Part shown: positions 8,570 to 18,713 of the stretch, in pieces | Position numbering within the stretch: position 1 is the stretch's first letter | Layout: each line of letters opens with the position of its first letter | Assembly (NCBI GenBank): GCA_002798255.1 | Contig: NWQQ01000002.1 | Location: forward strand, 1-50,506 | Source: Lysobacteraceae bacterium NML95-0200 | GTDB taxonomy: Bacteria > Pseudomonadota > Gammaproteobacteria > Xanthomonadales > Xanthomonadaceae | Direction: 5' to 3' | DNA: 50,506 nucleotides | The notes under the pieces: model-generated | The model's database searches: none | The model's input: only the letters and a program-made list of their open reading frames with translations | Told to the model about the DNA's origin: nothing | Position numbers and translations under genes: made by a program

Positions 8570-9205
8570 CTACTGCTTCATATCGTTGCACAACTGCCGA
8601 TATAACCCATCCAGTCCGGCCACATGCTGTTGTAGCACTGCCATGCTGGCTTCATTGCGTAAAACATCATCCGCTATCGCCAAACGCTGCTCACGGCTGG
8701 CTTGGGCATCAATCATGCGATTGGCCAGCGAACTGTCAATCCCATCGCGGTTTATCAAGCGCTGCAATTGGGTCTGCCGGGTGACATCCACCACAAGAAT
8801 ACGTGCAAGCCAGGGGTAGGCTTTACGCCCCCCTCCTTCTGTCAACAAGGGAATGGCGGCAATGACGTAATCGGAAGCCGCCGCCATGCAGCGCTGCTGA
8901 ATCTCGGCACGGATACGCGGATGCAAGATGGCTTCCAGCGCCTGCCGCTCGCCGGTACTGGCAAAAACCCGCTGACGCAACCGCGGGCGGTCAAGCCGCC
9001 CCTGCGCATCCAAAACCCCGCGACCAAAATACCGGACAATTTCGGCAAGTGCCGGCTCCCCCGGCTCGACCAGGTCACGGGCAACCCGGTCAGCATCAAT
9101 TACCTCAATGCCAAGCGCTACAAACGCTGCCTCCACTGTACTTTTGCCCGAGGCAATACCCCCAGTCAGACCAACGGCAAAAACCGCGTCAGCTTGCGCG
9201 GCCAT
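8570..9205 (-). CDS. coaE: Dephospho-CoA kinase
   Basis: The 211-residue enzyme phosphorylates dephospho-CoA at the 3' hydroxyl, the last step of coenzyme A synthesis. The P-loop GLTGGIASGKST (about residues 12-23), the DADRVARDLVEPG motif and the LHPRIR helix are typical. It lies 6 bp downstream of pilD and closes the pilB-pilC-pilD-coaE cluster, an order shared by many gammaproteobacteria. It is convergent with the aminopeptidase gene. Confidence 0.95.
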   Translation of the reverse strand: MAAQADAVFAVGLTGGIASGKSTVEAAFVALGIEVIDADRVARDLVEPGEPALAEIVRYFGRGVLDAQGRLDRPRLRQRVFASTGERQALEAILHPRIRAEIQQRCMAAASDYVIAAIPLLTEGGGRKAYPWLARILVVDVTRQTQLQRLINRDGIDSSLANRMIDAQASREQRLAIADDVLRNEASMAVLQQHVAGLDGLYRQLCNDMKQ

Positions 9206-9211
9206 GGTGAC

Positions 9212-10078
9212 TTAGCCTGCCAAACCGCTAAGGCGCAGGTATGTGCCAATGATTTGCTCGCCCCACATGAACACAATCCAGCCTGCAATCGCCAGATATG
9301 GGCCAAACGGTAGCGGTGTGGCCTTGTCTCGGCCTTTTGCCGCCAGCCAGATGGAGCCCACAATCGCTCCCACCAGCGAGGAAATCAAAACAGTCGGCAA
9401 AATTGCCTTGAAGCCACACCAGGCACCAATGGCGGCCAGTAGCTTGAAGTCGCCATACCCCATGCCTTCCTTGCCCGTCAGCTGCTTGAAAAGCCACCAC
9501 ACGATCCACAGGCTGAGATAACCCAGCACGGCACCGGCAATTGCAGCTTTCGGAGCGATGTAAAGATTTTCATGCGCCGCTATCAGGCCTAGCCACAACA
9601 GCGGCAAAGTCAGTGTATCCGGCAATAGTTTGGTTCGGAAATCGATGCCCGAAGCAGCCAGCAAAAACCAGGTAAACAACAAAGCACCAAATCCTTGCCA
9701 GCCAAAGCCGAACTGCCAGACACAGGCCAGCGACAGCAGCATGGTGATGAGCTCCACCAGCGGGTATTGCACCGAAACGGAGGTCTTGCAGTGACGGCAT
9801 TTACCCCCCTGAATCAGCCAACTGAAAAGCGGAATATTTTCAAACCAGCGCAGCCGGGTTTTACAGCTCGGGCAATGCGAAGGCTCTACTGCCACACCCG
9901 GGGGCGGCGGATCATATATTTCCGGCTGCTCCAGAATTTCGCGCGCATCGCGCTTCCATTGCCATTCCATACGGCGCGGCAAACGCAGAATCACTACATT
10001 CAAGAAGCTGCCAACGGCCAGCCCCAATGCTGCTGCCGCCGGATAGCCCAGCATCGGGTTTTGATCCAAAAATGCCAT
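9212..10078 (-). CDS. pilD: Type IV prepilin peptidase / N-methyltransferase PilD
   Basis: This 288-residue, eight-helix inner-membrane aspartyl protease cleaves the leader of type IV pilins and type II secretion pseudopilins and methylates the new N-terminal Phe. The cytoplasmic zinc-binding domain has the two CxxC pairs (Cys69/72 and Cys94/97). The catalytic aspartates fall in GIDFRTKLLPD (Asp146) and GMGYGDFKLL (Asp210). It lies 5 bp downstream of pilC. The pilins at 30.96-31.78 kb carry the GFTLIELM motif it should process. Confidence 0.95.
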   Translation of the reverse strand: MAFLDQNPMLGYPAAAALGLAVGSFLNVVILRLPRRMEWQWKRDAREILEQPEIYDPPPPGVAVEPSHCPSCKTRLRWFENIPLFSWLIQGGKCRHCKTSVSVQYPLVELITMLLSLACVWQFGFGWQGFGALLFTWFLLAASGIDFRTKLLPDTLTLPLLWLGLIAAHENLYIAPKAAIAGAVLGYLSLWIVWWLFKQLTGKEGMGYGDFKLLAAIGAWCGFKAILPTVLISSLVGAIVGSIWLAAKGRDKATPLPFGPYLAIAGWIVFMWGEQIIGTYLRLSGLAG

Positions 10079-10083
10079 GCGCC

Positions 10084-11343
10084 TTAACCAACCACCGAGG
10101 CCAATTTGAAGATCGGCAAATACATGCCAATCACCATGCTGCCAACCAGGCCACCAATAATCACCATCACGAACGGTTCAATCAGACTGGCCAAAGCATC
10201 TACGGCATTGTTGACTTCCTGCTCATAGAATTCGGCCACCTTGAACAGCATGGTGTCAAGCGCACCGGCCTCCTCACCAATGGCCGTCATCTGCACCACC
10301 ATATGCGGAAACAGGTTGGTTTGCTTCATTGCAAAATTGACCTGATGACCAACCGCCACATCATCGCGGATACGCTCCACTGCTTCGGCATAGACTGTGC
10401 TGCCAGTTGCCCCGGAAACCGTACCCAATGCCTCTACCAATGGCACACCGGCTGCAAACGTCACTGCCAAAGTGCGTGAAAAACGCGCGACAGCCGAGTC
10501 ATTCATGATTTTACCGATTACCGGCAACTTGAGCAGCAGCCGATCAAGTGCGTGCTGCAATTTCAGCGAGCGCTTGAACACAAACATGAAACCAACGCCT
10601 GCGCCTATCGTCAACAGTAATATCAACCACCACCATGCAACCAGGAAGTGGCTGGCACTGACAATCATCTGGGTAAAGGCTGGCAATTCCGCACCAAAGC
10701 CTTTGAATACTTCCTCAAATTGTGGTACCACATAAATCAGCAATACGGCACTGACAATAATAGCTACTGCTATCACCATGATTGGATAGAACAGGGCTTT
10801 CTTGATCTTGCCTTTAAGTGCTTCAAGGTTTTCCTGGTAATTGGCAATGGTATCCAGCACCGTTTCCAGCACACCGGCAGCTTCACCGGCATGCACCAGG
10901 TTGCGATACAGCTCGTCAAATTGCACCGGATATTTGCTCATTGCCTCGTAAATGGACGAGCCGCCCGCGATATCGGCACGCAAGTTGTTGAGCATATCCG
11001 CCATACGCGGATTCTTCTGACCACTGCCGATAATTTCCAATGCCTGCACAATCGGCACACCAGACTTCATCATGGTGGCAATCTGGCGACTGAATACCGA
11101 GATTTCTCTTGGTGTTATTTTGCTTCCAGTCTTTCCAAACAGCGGTTTGGGCTTGAGCTTGACCGAATCTACGGTAATGCCTTGACGGCGCAACTCGGCG
11201 CGCACCAGCGCCTCGCTCTTGCCTTGCTGCTCGCCCTTCATGGTGGTGCCACGCTTGTCCTTGCCTTTCCATATAAAGACAGGCATAGGCTCCTGCTTTA
11301 TGGGACGAGTGGTATTGGAAACTGCAGTACGGGTAGCCGACAT
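10084..11343 (-). CDS. pilC: Type IV pilus inner-membrane platform protein PilC
   Basis: The 419-residue platform protein couples the PilB motor to pilus assembly. Two GspF-type domains (about residues 85-205 and 288-410) each end in membrane helices, with typical SRQIATMMKSGVPIVQALEII and SRTLAVTFAAGVPLVEAL repeats. The start at MSATRTAVSN is 5 bp after the pilB stop; MPVFIWKGKD (residue 20) is another possible start, because the common PilC N-terminus is near there. No pilin gene lies between pilB and pilC, unlike the arrangement I recall from Xanthomonas. Confidence 0.94.
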   Translation of the reverse strand: MSATRTAVSNTTRPIKQEPMPVFIWKGKDKRGTTMKGEQQGKSEALVRAELRRQGITVDSVKLKPKPLFGKTGSKITPREISVFSRQIATMMKSGVPIVQALEIIGSGQKNPRMADMLNNLRADIAGGSSIYEAMSKYPVQFDELYRNLVHAGEAAGVLETVLDTIANYQENLEALKGKIKKALFYPIMVIAVAIIVSAVLLIYVVPQFEEVFKGFGAELPAFTQMIVSASHFLVAWWWLILLLTIGAGVGFMFVFKRSLKLQHALDRLLLKLPVIGKIMNDSAVARFSRTLAVTFAAGVPLVEALGTVSGATGSTVYAEAVERIRDDVAVGHQVNFAMKQTNLFPHMVVQMTAIGEEAGALDTMLFKVAEFYEQEVNNAVDALASLIEPFVMVIIGGLVGSMVIGMYLPIFKLASVVG

Positions 11344-11348
11344 GATGA

Positions 11349-13085
11349 TTAATCCTTGGTGACACGGTTGATTTCGGTCAAGCTGGTAACGCCTTGCTTG
11401 ACCTTGAGCAAGGCGGACTGCCGCAAATCACGCACTCCGGATCGCTGCGCAGCTTCTGCAATCTGCATGGCATTTCCCCCTTCCAGCACAATAGCCTGAA
11501 TCTCTTCGGTCATGGGCATGACCTGGTAAATCCCGGTACGTCCTTTATACCCGTTTGAGCATTCACTGCAACCCACAGCCTCATAGACCTTGAACCCTTC
11601 GGCCAGATCTTTTTCGGTAAAACCTTCTGCCAGCAAGGCGTTCTCCGGCACATGCGCTTCTTTCTTGCACGCCGGACACAGGCGGCGGGCAAGACGCTGG
11701 GCAATCACCAACGTCACCGAACTTGTGATGTTATACGGAGCAATTCCCATGTTCATCAAGCGGGAAATGGTCTGCGGCCCGTCATTGGTATGCAGGGTTG
11801 AAAGCACCATGTGACCGGTTTGAGCTGCTTTGACAGCGATTTCAGCCGTTTCCAGGTCACGGATTTCACCCACCATGATGATGTCCGGATCCTGACGCAA
11901 AAAGCTGCGCAGGGCAGCAGCGAAGGTCATGCCGGTTTTGTTGTTTTGTTGCACCTGATTCACACCCGGCAGGCGGATTTCCACCGGATCTTCCACGGTG
12001 GAAATGTTGCGGCTGTCATCATTCAGGATGCCAAGCGCGGTATACAGCGACACGGTCTTGCCCGAGCCTGTGGGGCCTGTGACCAGCACCATGCCATAAG
12101 GCTTATGAATGGCATCCATGAACAACTGCTGTTGATCCGGCTCGTAGCCCAGCTTTTCGATACCCATCTTGGCCGCGCCACCATCAAGCAGACGCAATAC
12201 GATTTTTTCACCAAACAATGTGGGCAATGTACTGACACGGAAGTCCATCTGCTTGGTTTTGGACAGGTTAAGCTTGATGCGGCCATCCTGCGGGATGCGC
12301 TTTTCGGCAATATCCAGCTGCGACATCACCTTCAGGCGTGCCGCAATACGCGAGTGCAGTTTGTGTGAAATTTTGCTGACCGTGCGCAATACCCCATCGA
12401 TACGGTAACGCACCCGGTAAGTATCTTCGTAAGGCTCGAAGTGGATATCCGAAGCGCCACGACGAATGGCATCCACCAGCGACTTATTGACAAACTTGAC
12501 AATCGGCGTGTCATCGTCGCCCTTCGCATCAATGCCCTTCTCACCCCCGGCATCAGCATTTATGTCATCGGCAACTTCCAGTTGCCCAAATTCTTCATCA
12601 CCATCAAGCAGGGCATCCATATCACTGGCAGCGGCAGCCTGCCAGATTTCATAGGTGCGCAAGAGTTGTGCCGGATCAACCATCACCGGCTCAATGTTCA
12701 ACCCAACCTGGAATTTGATTTCATTGAGTCCAGCCTGATCTACCGGGTCACTAATCGCCACAAACAAGCGATTGCCCCGCTTCATCAAGGGCAAGATTTT
12801 GTGTTTCTGAATCAGTTCTTCCGAAACCAGCTTCAATACTTCAGGTGCCCCTGCCATCGCCCCCAAATCAAGCAGGGGCATGCCAAACTCCATCGCATTG
12901 GCTGCAGCAATCTGGGCGGTACTTGCCAGGCGATTATTCAGCAGGAAAGCAGCAATGGGCTTACGGGCGCTGGCCGCATCATCCTGCGCCTTACGGGCGA
13001 CTTCGGCAGTCAGTACACCATCCATTACCAGGCGGCGAGTAATGCCGGTAATGCCAATCAAGTTTTGCTGCGGTGCTGCATTCAT
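11349..13085 (-). CDS. pilB: Type IV pilus assembly ATPase PilB
   Basis: The 578-residue hexameric ATPase powers pilus extension. It has an N-terminal MshEN-type domain (about 1-150), then a GspE-type core with Walker A GPTGSGKT, Asp-box VGEIRDLETAEIA, His-box LSTLHTND and a tetracysteine zinc site (CPAC...CSEC). The start MNAAPQQN is preferred over an ATG 27 bases upstream because CGGAG lies about 9 bases before it and the length then matches known PilB. It is first in the pilB-pilC-pilD-coaE run. Confidence 0.95.
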   Translation of the reverse strand: MNAAPQQNLIGITGITRRLVMDGVLTAEVARKAQDDAASARKPIAAFLLNNRLASTAQIAAANAMEFGMPLLDLGAMAGAPEVLKLVSEELIQKHKILPLMKRGNRLFVAISDPVDQAGLNEIKFQVGLNIEPVMVDPAQLLRTYEIWQAAAASDMDALLDGDEEFGQLEVADDINADAGGEKGIDAKGDDDTPIVKFVNKSLVDAIRRGASDIHFEPYEDTYRVRYRIDGVLRTVSKISHKLHSRIAARLKVMSQLDIAEKRIPQDGRIKLNLSKTKQMDFRVSTLPTLFGEKIVLRLLDGGAAKMGIEKLGYEPDQQQLFMDAIHKPYGMVLVTGPTGSGKTVSLYTALGILNDDSRNISTVEDPVEIRLPGVNQVQQNNKTGMTFAAALRSFLRQDPDIIMVGEIRDLETAEIAVKAAQTGHMVLSTLHTNDGPQTISRLMNMGIAPYNITSSVTLVIAQRLARRLCPACKKEAHVPENALLAEGFTEKDLAEGFKVYEAVGCSECSNGYKGRTGIYQVMPMTEEIQAIVLEGGNAMQIAEAAQRSGVRDLRQSALLKVKQGVTSLTEINRVTKD

Positions 13086-13144
13086 TGGCGCAAACTCCGA
13101 TATCAAGGGCAAAGGTCAACGCCTGTGCCGGGAATTTCGTTGGA

Positions 13145-13168
13145 TTATACCGGGCAAAGCATCTGCCC
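13145..13168 (-). promoter_or_regulatory. Candidate pilB promoter: -10 TATAAT plus a sigma-54-like element
   Basis: On the minus strand a perfect TATAAT (13150-13145) lies 60 bp before the pilB start, without a good -35. Overlapping just upstream is GGGCAGATGCTTTGC (13168-13154), with GG and GC separated by 10 bases as in sigma-54 promoters. Which one is used cannot be decided from sequence; PilR-dependent pilB transcription would favour the second. Confidence 0.35.
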
Positions 13169-13212
13169 CAGCGCTTGGGGATGACAAATCCCGTGGAAAC
13201 TTCCCCTGCAAA

Positions 13213-13238
13213 AACGGGCTGCCCGAAGGCAGCCCGTT
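13213..13238 (-). terminator. Terminator of the sucCD operon
   Basis: Eleven-base arms AACGGGCTGCC / GGCAGCCCGTT enclose a 4-base loop and are followed by TTTTTGC on the minus strand, 24 bp after the sucD stop. This is a strong intrinsic terminator. Confidence 0.9.
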
Positions 13239-13262
13239 GCGAGTGCTCAATGCCAGCGCAGC

Positions 13263-14138
13263 TTACTTGGCAAGGCGCTTGGCGATGGCCGCACCGAGGT
13301 CGCCCGGCGACTTCACCGTGGTGACACCGGCCTTTTCCATCGCGGCGAACTTGCCTTCGGCCGTGCCCGAGCCGCCGGAGGCAATCGCACCGGCATGGCC
13401 CATGCGCTTGCCCTTCGGCGCCGAGGCACCGGCGATGAAGCCCACCACCGGCTTGGTGACGTGCTTGGCGATGTATTCGGCGGCTTCTTCTTCGGCGCTG
13501 CCACCGATTTCACCGACCATGATGATGCCTTCGGTCTGCGGGTCTTCCTGGAACAGCTTCAGCGCATCGATGAAGTTGGTGCCGTTAATCGGGTCACCGC
13601 CGATGCCGATACAGGTGGACTGGCCAAGACCGGCGTCGGTGGTCTGCTTCACGGCCTCATAGGTCAGCGTACCGGAACGGCTGACGATACCGACCTTGCC
13701 CGGCATGTGGATGTGACCGGGCATGATGCCAATCTTGCATTCGCCCGGGGTGATGACGCCGGGGCAGTTGGGACCAATCAGGCGAGCTTCGGGATAGCCC
13801 TTCAGCACGTTCTTGACGCGCATCATGTCCAGCACCGGAATGCCCTCGGTGATGCAGACGATGACCTTGATGCCGGCGGCTGCGGCTTCAAGGATGGCAT
13901 CGGCGGCGAACGGCGGCGGCACGTAGATGACCGAGGCATCCGCGCCGGTCTTGGCAACAGCCTGTGCCACGGTGTCGAATACCGGCAGGCCGAGGTGTTC
14001 GCTGCCGCCCTTGCCGGGGGTCACGCCGCCCACCACCTGGGTGCCGTAATCGAGCATTTGCTGGGCGTGGAAGGTGCCTTGCGAGCCGGTAAAGCCCTGC
14101 ACGATGACCTTGGTGTTTTTATTAATCAAAACTGCCAT
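13263..14138 (-). CDS. sucD: Succinyl-CoA synthetase alpha subunit
   Basis: The 291-residue alpha subunit of the TCA enzyme converts succinyl-CoA, ADP (or GDP) and phosphate to succinate, CoA and ATP. The CoA-binding Rossmann domain begins [15 protein letters not shown]. The phosphohistidine loop is [18 protein letters not shown], with the active His near residue 248. It lies 20 bp downstream of sucC and ends the operon. Confidence 0.97.
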   Translation of the reverse strand: MAVLINKNTKVIVQGFTGSQGTFHAQQMLDYGTQVVGGVTPGKGGSEHLGLPVFDTVAQAVAKTGADASVIYVPPPFAADAILEAAAAGIKVIVCITEGIPVLDMMRVKNVLKGYPEARLIGPNCPGVITPGECKIGIMPGHIHMPGKVGIVSRSGTLTYEAVKQTTDAGLGQSTCIGIGGDPINGTNFIDALKLFQEDPQTEGIIMVGEIGGSAEEEAAEYIAKHVTKPVVGFIAGASAPKGKRMGHAGAIASGGSGTAEGKFAAMEKAGVTTVKSPGDLGAAIAKRLAK

Positions 14139-14158
14139 GAGTAAAATCCTTGCGGTAA

Positions 14159-15328
14159 TCAGGCGGCGTTCTTGACGGCTTCCACCGCCTTCTTCGCGCC
14201 ATCGTTGATGTCGTCAGCCGGAATGATGGCAAGGCCGGAGTTCTTCAGAAGCTCCTTGCCCGCCTCGACGTTGGTGCCTTCAAGGCGCACGATGACCGGC
14301 ACCTTGACGCCGACTTCCTTCACGGCGGCGATGATGCCTTCGGCAATCATGTCACAGCGGACAATGCCGCCGAAGATGTTGACGAAAATCGCCTTCACCT
14401 TGTCGCTGGAAAGAATCAGCTTGAAAGCCTCGGTGACTTTTTCCTTGTTGGCACCGCCGCCGACATCCAGGAAGTTGGCCGGCTCGCCGCCATTCAACTT
14501 GATGACGTCCATGGTGGCCATGGCAAGACCTGCACCGTTCACCATGCAGCCAATATTGCCGTCCATGGTGACGTAATTGAGGTCGTACTTGGAAGCCAGC
14601 ACTTCGGTTTCGTCCTCCTGGCGCACATCGCGCATGGCGACCAGTTCCGGGTGACGGAAGTTGGCGTTGTCGTCAGAATTGATCTTGCCGTCCAGTACCG
14701 CCAGATCGCCGTTGTCGAGAATCGCCAGCGGGTTCAGCTCCACCAAGGCCAGATCCTTGTCATTGAACAATTTGTACAGGCCCAGCATGATTTTCGACAA
14801 CTGGCCGACCTGTTTGGCAGAAAGTCCCAGCGCAAAGCCAAGATCGCGGCACTGGTAACCTTGCAGGCCTTCGACATAGTTGACATGCAGGGTCTTGATG
14901 GCCTCGGGCTTTTCCGCGGCAACCTGCTCAATATCCATGCCGCCTTCGGCCGAGGCGATGAAGGTCACGCTCTGGGTGGCACGGTCAACCAGCACCGACA
15001 GATACAGTTCCTTGTCGATATTGGTGGCCTGGGTCACCAGCACGCTGTCTACCGGCAACTCAACGCCAGCAGTCTGGTAGGTGGCCATCTTCGTGCCCAG
15101 CATGGCTTTGGCGTAGTCACGCACTTCGTCCAGGGTCTTGGCCAGCTTGACGCCACCGGCCTTGCCACGACCACCGGCATGGATCTGGGCCTTCACTACC
15201 CAGAAATCGCCACCAATGGCTTTGGCGGCGGCAACCGCTTCGTCAGGAGAATGGGCAACCTGCCCGGCGGGAACAGCGATGCCGTAGTCGGCAAACAGCG
15301 CTTTGGCCTGATATTCGTGAAAGTTCAT
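14159..15328 (-). CDS. sucC: Succinyl-CoA synthetase beta subunit
   Basis: The 389-residue beta subunit has an ATP-grasp domain ([20 protein letters not shown] onward, with [14 protein letters not shown]) and a C-terminal CoA-ligase domain ending [13 protein letters not shown] and [10 protein letters not shown]. The start MNFHEYQ is the family-standard N-terminus; an open frame extends about 50 codons further upstream but would run into the pilS promoter region. It is divergent from pilS and cotranscribed with sucD. Confidence 0.97.
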   Translation of the reverse strand: MNFHEYQAKALFADYGIAVPAGQVAHSPDEAVAAAKAIGGDFWVVKAQIHAGGRGKAGGVKLAKTLDEVRDYAKAMLGTKMATYQTAGVELPVDSVLVTQATNIDKELYLSVLVDRATQSVTFIASAEGGMDIEQVAAEKPEAIKTLHVNYVEGLQGYQCRDLGFALGLSAKQVGQLSKIMLGLYKLFNDKDLALVELNPLAILDNGDLAVLDGKINSDDNANFRHPELVAMRDVRQEDETEVLASKYDLNYVTMDGNIGCMVNGAGLAMATMDVIKLNGGEPANFLDVGGGANKEKVTEAFKLILSSDKVKAIFVNIFGGIVRCDMIAEGIIAAVKEVGVKVPVIVRLEGTNVEAGKELLKNSGLAIIPADDINDGAKKAVEAVKNAA

Positions 15329-15449
15329 TGAGTCACCAAAAAAGTGGAAAGGCAGCCCCCGGCTGCAAAAACGCCGGAGTGCACCGCCTATTGTCGCGCA
15401 AAGCAGGTGCCGGGAGCAAAGCGGTTCACATCGGCCTTTGCCAGGCATC

Positions 15450-15477
15450 TGGCAAAAACACGGCTTATTCCTATAAT
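15450..15477 (+). promoter_or_regulatory. Likely sigma-70 promoter of pilS
   Basis: TATAAT at 15472-15477 lies 26 bp before the pilS ATG. TGGCAA at 15450-15455, 16 bases upstream, is a weak -35. It is the only convincing -10 in the sucC-pilS divergent region on this strand. Confidence 0.5.
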
Positions 15478-15503
15478 CCACGGTGCACTCCAGAGACAGT
15501 CAG

Positions 15504-17071
15504 ATGGTCGCTTCTCGCCACTTCAAAACCGTTCACGACCATAGCCTGCGCGCGGAAATCCGCCTGTATGCCCTTTACCGCACGCTCGAAGCTGTGGCGC
15601 TGATAGCGATGAGCCTGGGATTTGACGATACCGGCAAGCATCTTGCCCTGGCCGCCAATCTTGCTTACCTGCTGGTCGCTTTTCTGTTTGTCGCCCTGGC
15701 TTATACCCGCATTCCTGTCAACCGGCAGATTGTGCTGGGTACCCTGCTTGATCTGGTTTTCATCAGCTTTCTGACCTGGCTTTCGCCACAAGTCATTGAA
15801 CTCATCACCCCGATGTGGATGCTGAATGTCGCCGCTGCCGCTTTGCTGGTATCGCTAACATTCGGGCTTTCCATGGCGGTCGTCTCCGGTCTCATGCTAG
15901 TTTTTCTGGCACCGGATGACTGGAACTATCACATAGTTTACGGGCTGATTTATATCACCATTGCCCTGCTTGCCAGCCGCCTTGGCAGGTATATCTCTCA
16001 CTCCGACGAAGTCACAGAACAGCAAAGCATCGAAATCGCCGAGCTTTCCCGGATGAACTCGCTGATTCTTGAACGCCTGCCAGTCGGCGTTCTGGTCATC
16101 AACGAAAAAGGACGTATCCGCACCTCCAATCAGGTTGCCAAACGATTGCTGCGCCTGGATCCGCTATCGACTGACGAAGAAGTGCTTGACCTGCGTTCCC
16201 CCCCCTCTCTCGCAGGCTTCAGCAGTGGCGCTCTGGACTCCCCCAGGATCAGGAGCTCTTGAGCTTTCGCCATGACGATGCCAAGGTTGAGCCACAGTTT
16301 TTCCGGCTAGCCCCCCAAAGTGACGAGGTATTGATTTTCCTCAACGATACCTCGCAGGCTGCACGCCGTGCCGAAACCATGACACTGGCTACTTTGGGCC
16401 GCTTTTCGGCAAGCCTTGCACATGAGATTCGCAACCCGCTTTCGGCCATCAACTATGCCGCGCAGCTTTTGGAAGAATCCAGTCGCCTGGATCTGATGGA
16501 CAGAAAAATGCTGGACATCATCCAGCAACAAGTCCGCCGCACCAACGGCATCATCAATAGCGTACTGGGACTTGCCAAACGCGAGCCGGCCCAGCCGCAG
16601 CAATTTGATCTTTGCCAGATGCTTCACCACTTTGCCACAGAGTATCGCGCCGGGTTCCCGCTGGACAATGACACGCTAACCCTGGACATCCCCGGAGAGG
16701 GCATCCTGGTCAACGCCGATGCCAACCATATCTATCAAATCCTGATGGTACTTATCAGCAACGCCCGCTATTACGGCCGGATGCCCGACCAGCCTGCACA
16801 CATGACACTGCGGGTACTCCCCCAGGGCAATACCTGCATCATTGAAGTCATCGACCGTGGCCCCGGCATCAGTGAAAATGCCTCGCGCAACCTGTTCAAG
16901 CCATTCCACACCACATCTTCGCACGGTACCGGCCTTGGGCTTTATATCGCCCGTGAACTGGCGCAGTCCAATAATGGCGACCTCAAATACCTGCGCCGCA
17001 GTAGTGGCACATGTTTCCAGCTATCCATACCAATCGTGCAAAGCGATAACCATAAGAAAGCAACGCACTAG
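15504..17071 (+). pseudogene. pilS: Type IV pilus sensor kinase PilS, frameshifted at a poly-C run
   Basis: PilS is the membrane sensor kinase that phosphorylates PilR to control pilin transcription. The first frame (15504-16262) encodes the membrane helices and the start of the PAS-like linker. It then reads through eight C (16198-16205) into a nonsense tail ending at 16262. The -1 frame continues the expected protein (LSRRLQQWRSGLPQDQELL) into the kinase core: H-box FSASLAHEIRNPLSAI, N-box NARYYG, G-boxes DRGPGIS and GTGLGLYIA. Adding one C, or a -1 slip, would give about 522 residues, the usual length. This could be a sequencing error, phase variation or real inactivation; all other parts are intact. 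Confidence 0.85.
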
Positions 17072-17159
17072 TTGCGTGCAATAACGCTGCATCGGCAAAC
17101 AATTCCGGTATCACCATATCGGCCGCTAAAATTGTCCTTTTCCTACCAGGAGCCCAGTT

Positions 17160-18638
17160 GTGCAAACCCCAACCGCCTTGGTCATCGACGATGAACGCGA
17201 TATTCGTGAACTGCTTGTCGTTACCCTGACCCGGATGGGGCTACGGGTTGAGACAGCCTCAACCGTCATTTCCGCCAAGCAATTACTGGCAAGCCAGGAG
17301 TTCGACTTTTGCCTGACCGACATGCGCCTGCCTGATGGCAGCGGCATGGAAATCCTGTCATATATCAGCAAGAACCACCCCATGACCCCGGCGGCAATGA
17401 TTACCGCTTTCGGCAATATGGAGGCAGCCGTGGAAGCCCTGAAGGCCGGCGCGTTTGACTTTGTTGCCAAACCCGTGGATTTGGGCGTACTGCGTGATTT
17501 GGTGCGCAATGCCCTGAAGCTGCGTGCAGAGCGATGTTCTGGCGCAAATGGAGCCAGCACTGCAACTGAGCCCGAATCTCCGCGTACAGCCCGCCCGCCT
17601 GCGCCCGCCCGGCAAGCTTGCCCGCGATTGCGCGGCCAGTCCCCAGCCATGGAGCAGCTGCGCCAGACCATCGCCAAAGTCGCGCGGTCACAGGCGCCGG
17701 TATATATCTGGGGCGAGTCCGGTACCGGCAAGGAACTCACAGCGCGCAGCATCCATGAGGAAAGCCCGCGCGCCTCGGGGCCATTCATCCCGGTCAACTG
17801 CGGCGCCATTCCGGCCGAACTGATGGAAAGCGAATTCTTCGGCCATAAAAAAGGCAGCTTCACTGGCGCCCACGCCGACAAGGACGGCCTGTTCCAGGCC
17901 GCCCATGGCGGCACCTTGTTCCTGGATGAAGTCGCCGAGCTGCCACTGCCGATGCAGGTCAAATTACTGCGCGCCATCCAGGAAAAAACCGTGCGCCCGG
18001 TCGGCGCAGCGGCTGAAATCAAAGTCGATGTGCGCATTCTTTCCGCCACCCACAAAGACCTGGCACGGCTGGTGGAAGAAGGCAAGTTCCGCCATGACCT
18101 GTATTACCGCATCAATGTGATTGAGCTACGCGTACCGCCGCTGCGCGAGCGCCGCAGTGACCTGCCGCTGCTTGCCGAAGGCATCCTCAAGCGCCTGGGT
18201 GAAGCACACGGCGTCACGCCTCCGGCACTGGATGCCAGCGCGATGGCGGCGCTTAACCAATATCCGTTCCCCGGCAATATCCGTGAGCTGGAAAACCTGC
18301 TGGAGCGCGCCATGACCATGTCCGATGGTGACCGCATCCTGGCCGATGACCTGCATCTGCCCAGCAATGCACCCACCGAGCCACTGGAAGCCCCGACCCC
18401 GGGCTTTGCGCTCCCGCCATCACCACCGCCCCATCAAGCGGCCTACGCTCCGGCCACACCCGCGCCGGAAACCCTCGACAGCACACTGGCTCTGCCCGAA
18501 GCAGTAGAACAAATGGAGCGCGCCACCATTGAGCAGGCATTGCTGGCTAACCGCTACAACAAAACCAAAACCGCTGCCCAACTAGGTATTACCTTCCGCG
18601 CCTTGCGATACAAGTTGAAGAAACTGGGTATCGATTGA
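17160..18638 (+). CDS. pilR: Sigma-54 response regulator PilR
   Basis: The 492-residue NtrC-type activator of pilin transcription has a receiver domain (1-125, phosphoacceptor Asp54 in LTDMRLPDG). Its AAA+ sigma-54 interaction domain (about 165-400) has Walker A GESGTGKE, the sigma-54 loop GSFTGA and Walker [13 protein letters not shown] Fis-type helix-turn-helix ([26 protein letters not shown]) ends the protein. The start is GTG, chosen because AGGAG (17148-17152) lies 7 bases before it. A proline-rich linker separates AAA+ and DNA-binding parts. Its likely target is the pilin promoter at 31.87 kb. Confidence 0.95.
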   Translation: MQTPTALVIDDERDIRELLVVTLTRMGLRVETASTVISAKQLLASQEFDFCLTDMRLPDGSGMEILSYISKNHPMTPAAMITAFGNMEAAVEALKAGAFDFVAKPVDLGVLRDLVRNALKLRAERCSGANGASTATEPESPRTARPPAPARQACPRLRGQSPAMEQLRQTIAKVARSQAPVYIWGESGTGKELTARSIHEESPRASGPFIPVNCGAIPAELMESEFFGHKKGSFTGAHADKDGLFQAAHGGTLFLDEVAELPLPMQVKLLRAIQEKTVRPVGAAAEIKVDVRILSATHKDLARLVEEGKFRHDLYYRINVIELRVPPLRERRSDLPLLAEGILKRLGEAHGVTPPALDASAMAALNQYPFPGNIRELENLLERAMTMSDGDRILADDLHLPSNAPTEPLEAPTPGFALPPSPPPHQAAYAPATPAPETLDSTLALPEAVEQMERATIEQALLANRYNKTKTAAQLGITFRALRYKLKKLGID

Positions 18639-18660
18639 GACGGGCATCTCACATACAACA

Positions 18661-18680
18661 ACGGGGCTTTAAAGCCCCGT
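18661..18680. terminator. Palindromic hairpin between convergent pilR and icd
   Basis: ACGGGGCTTT/AAAGCCCCGT is a perfect 20-base palindrome lying between two convergent genes. No T-run follows on either strand, so termination efficiency is uncertain. Confidence 0.55.
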
Positions 18681-18713
18681 GTTCCATTGCGCAAATTTTG
18701 GCTATGCCGAAAA

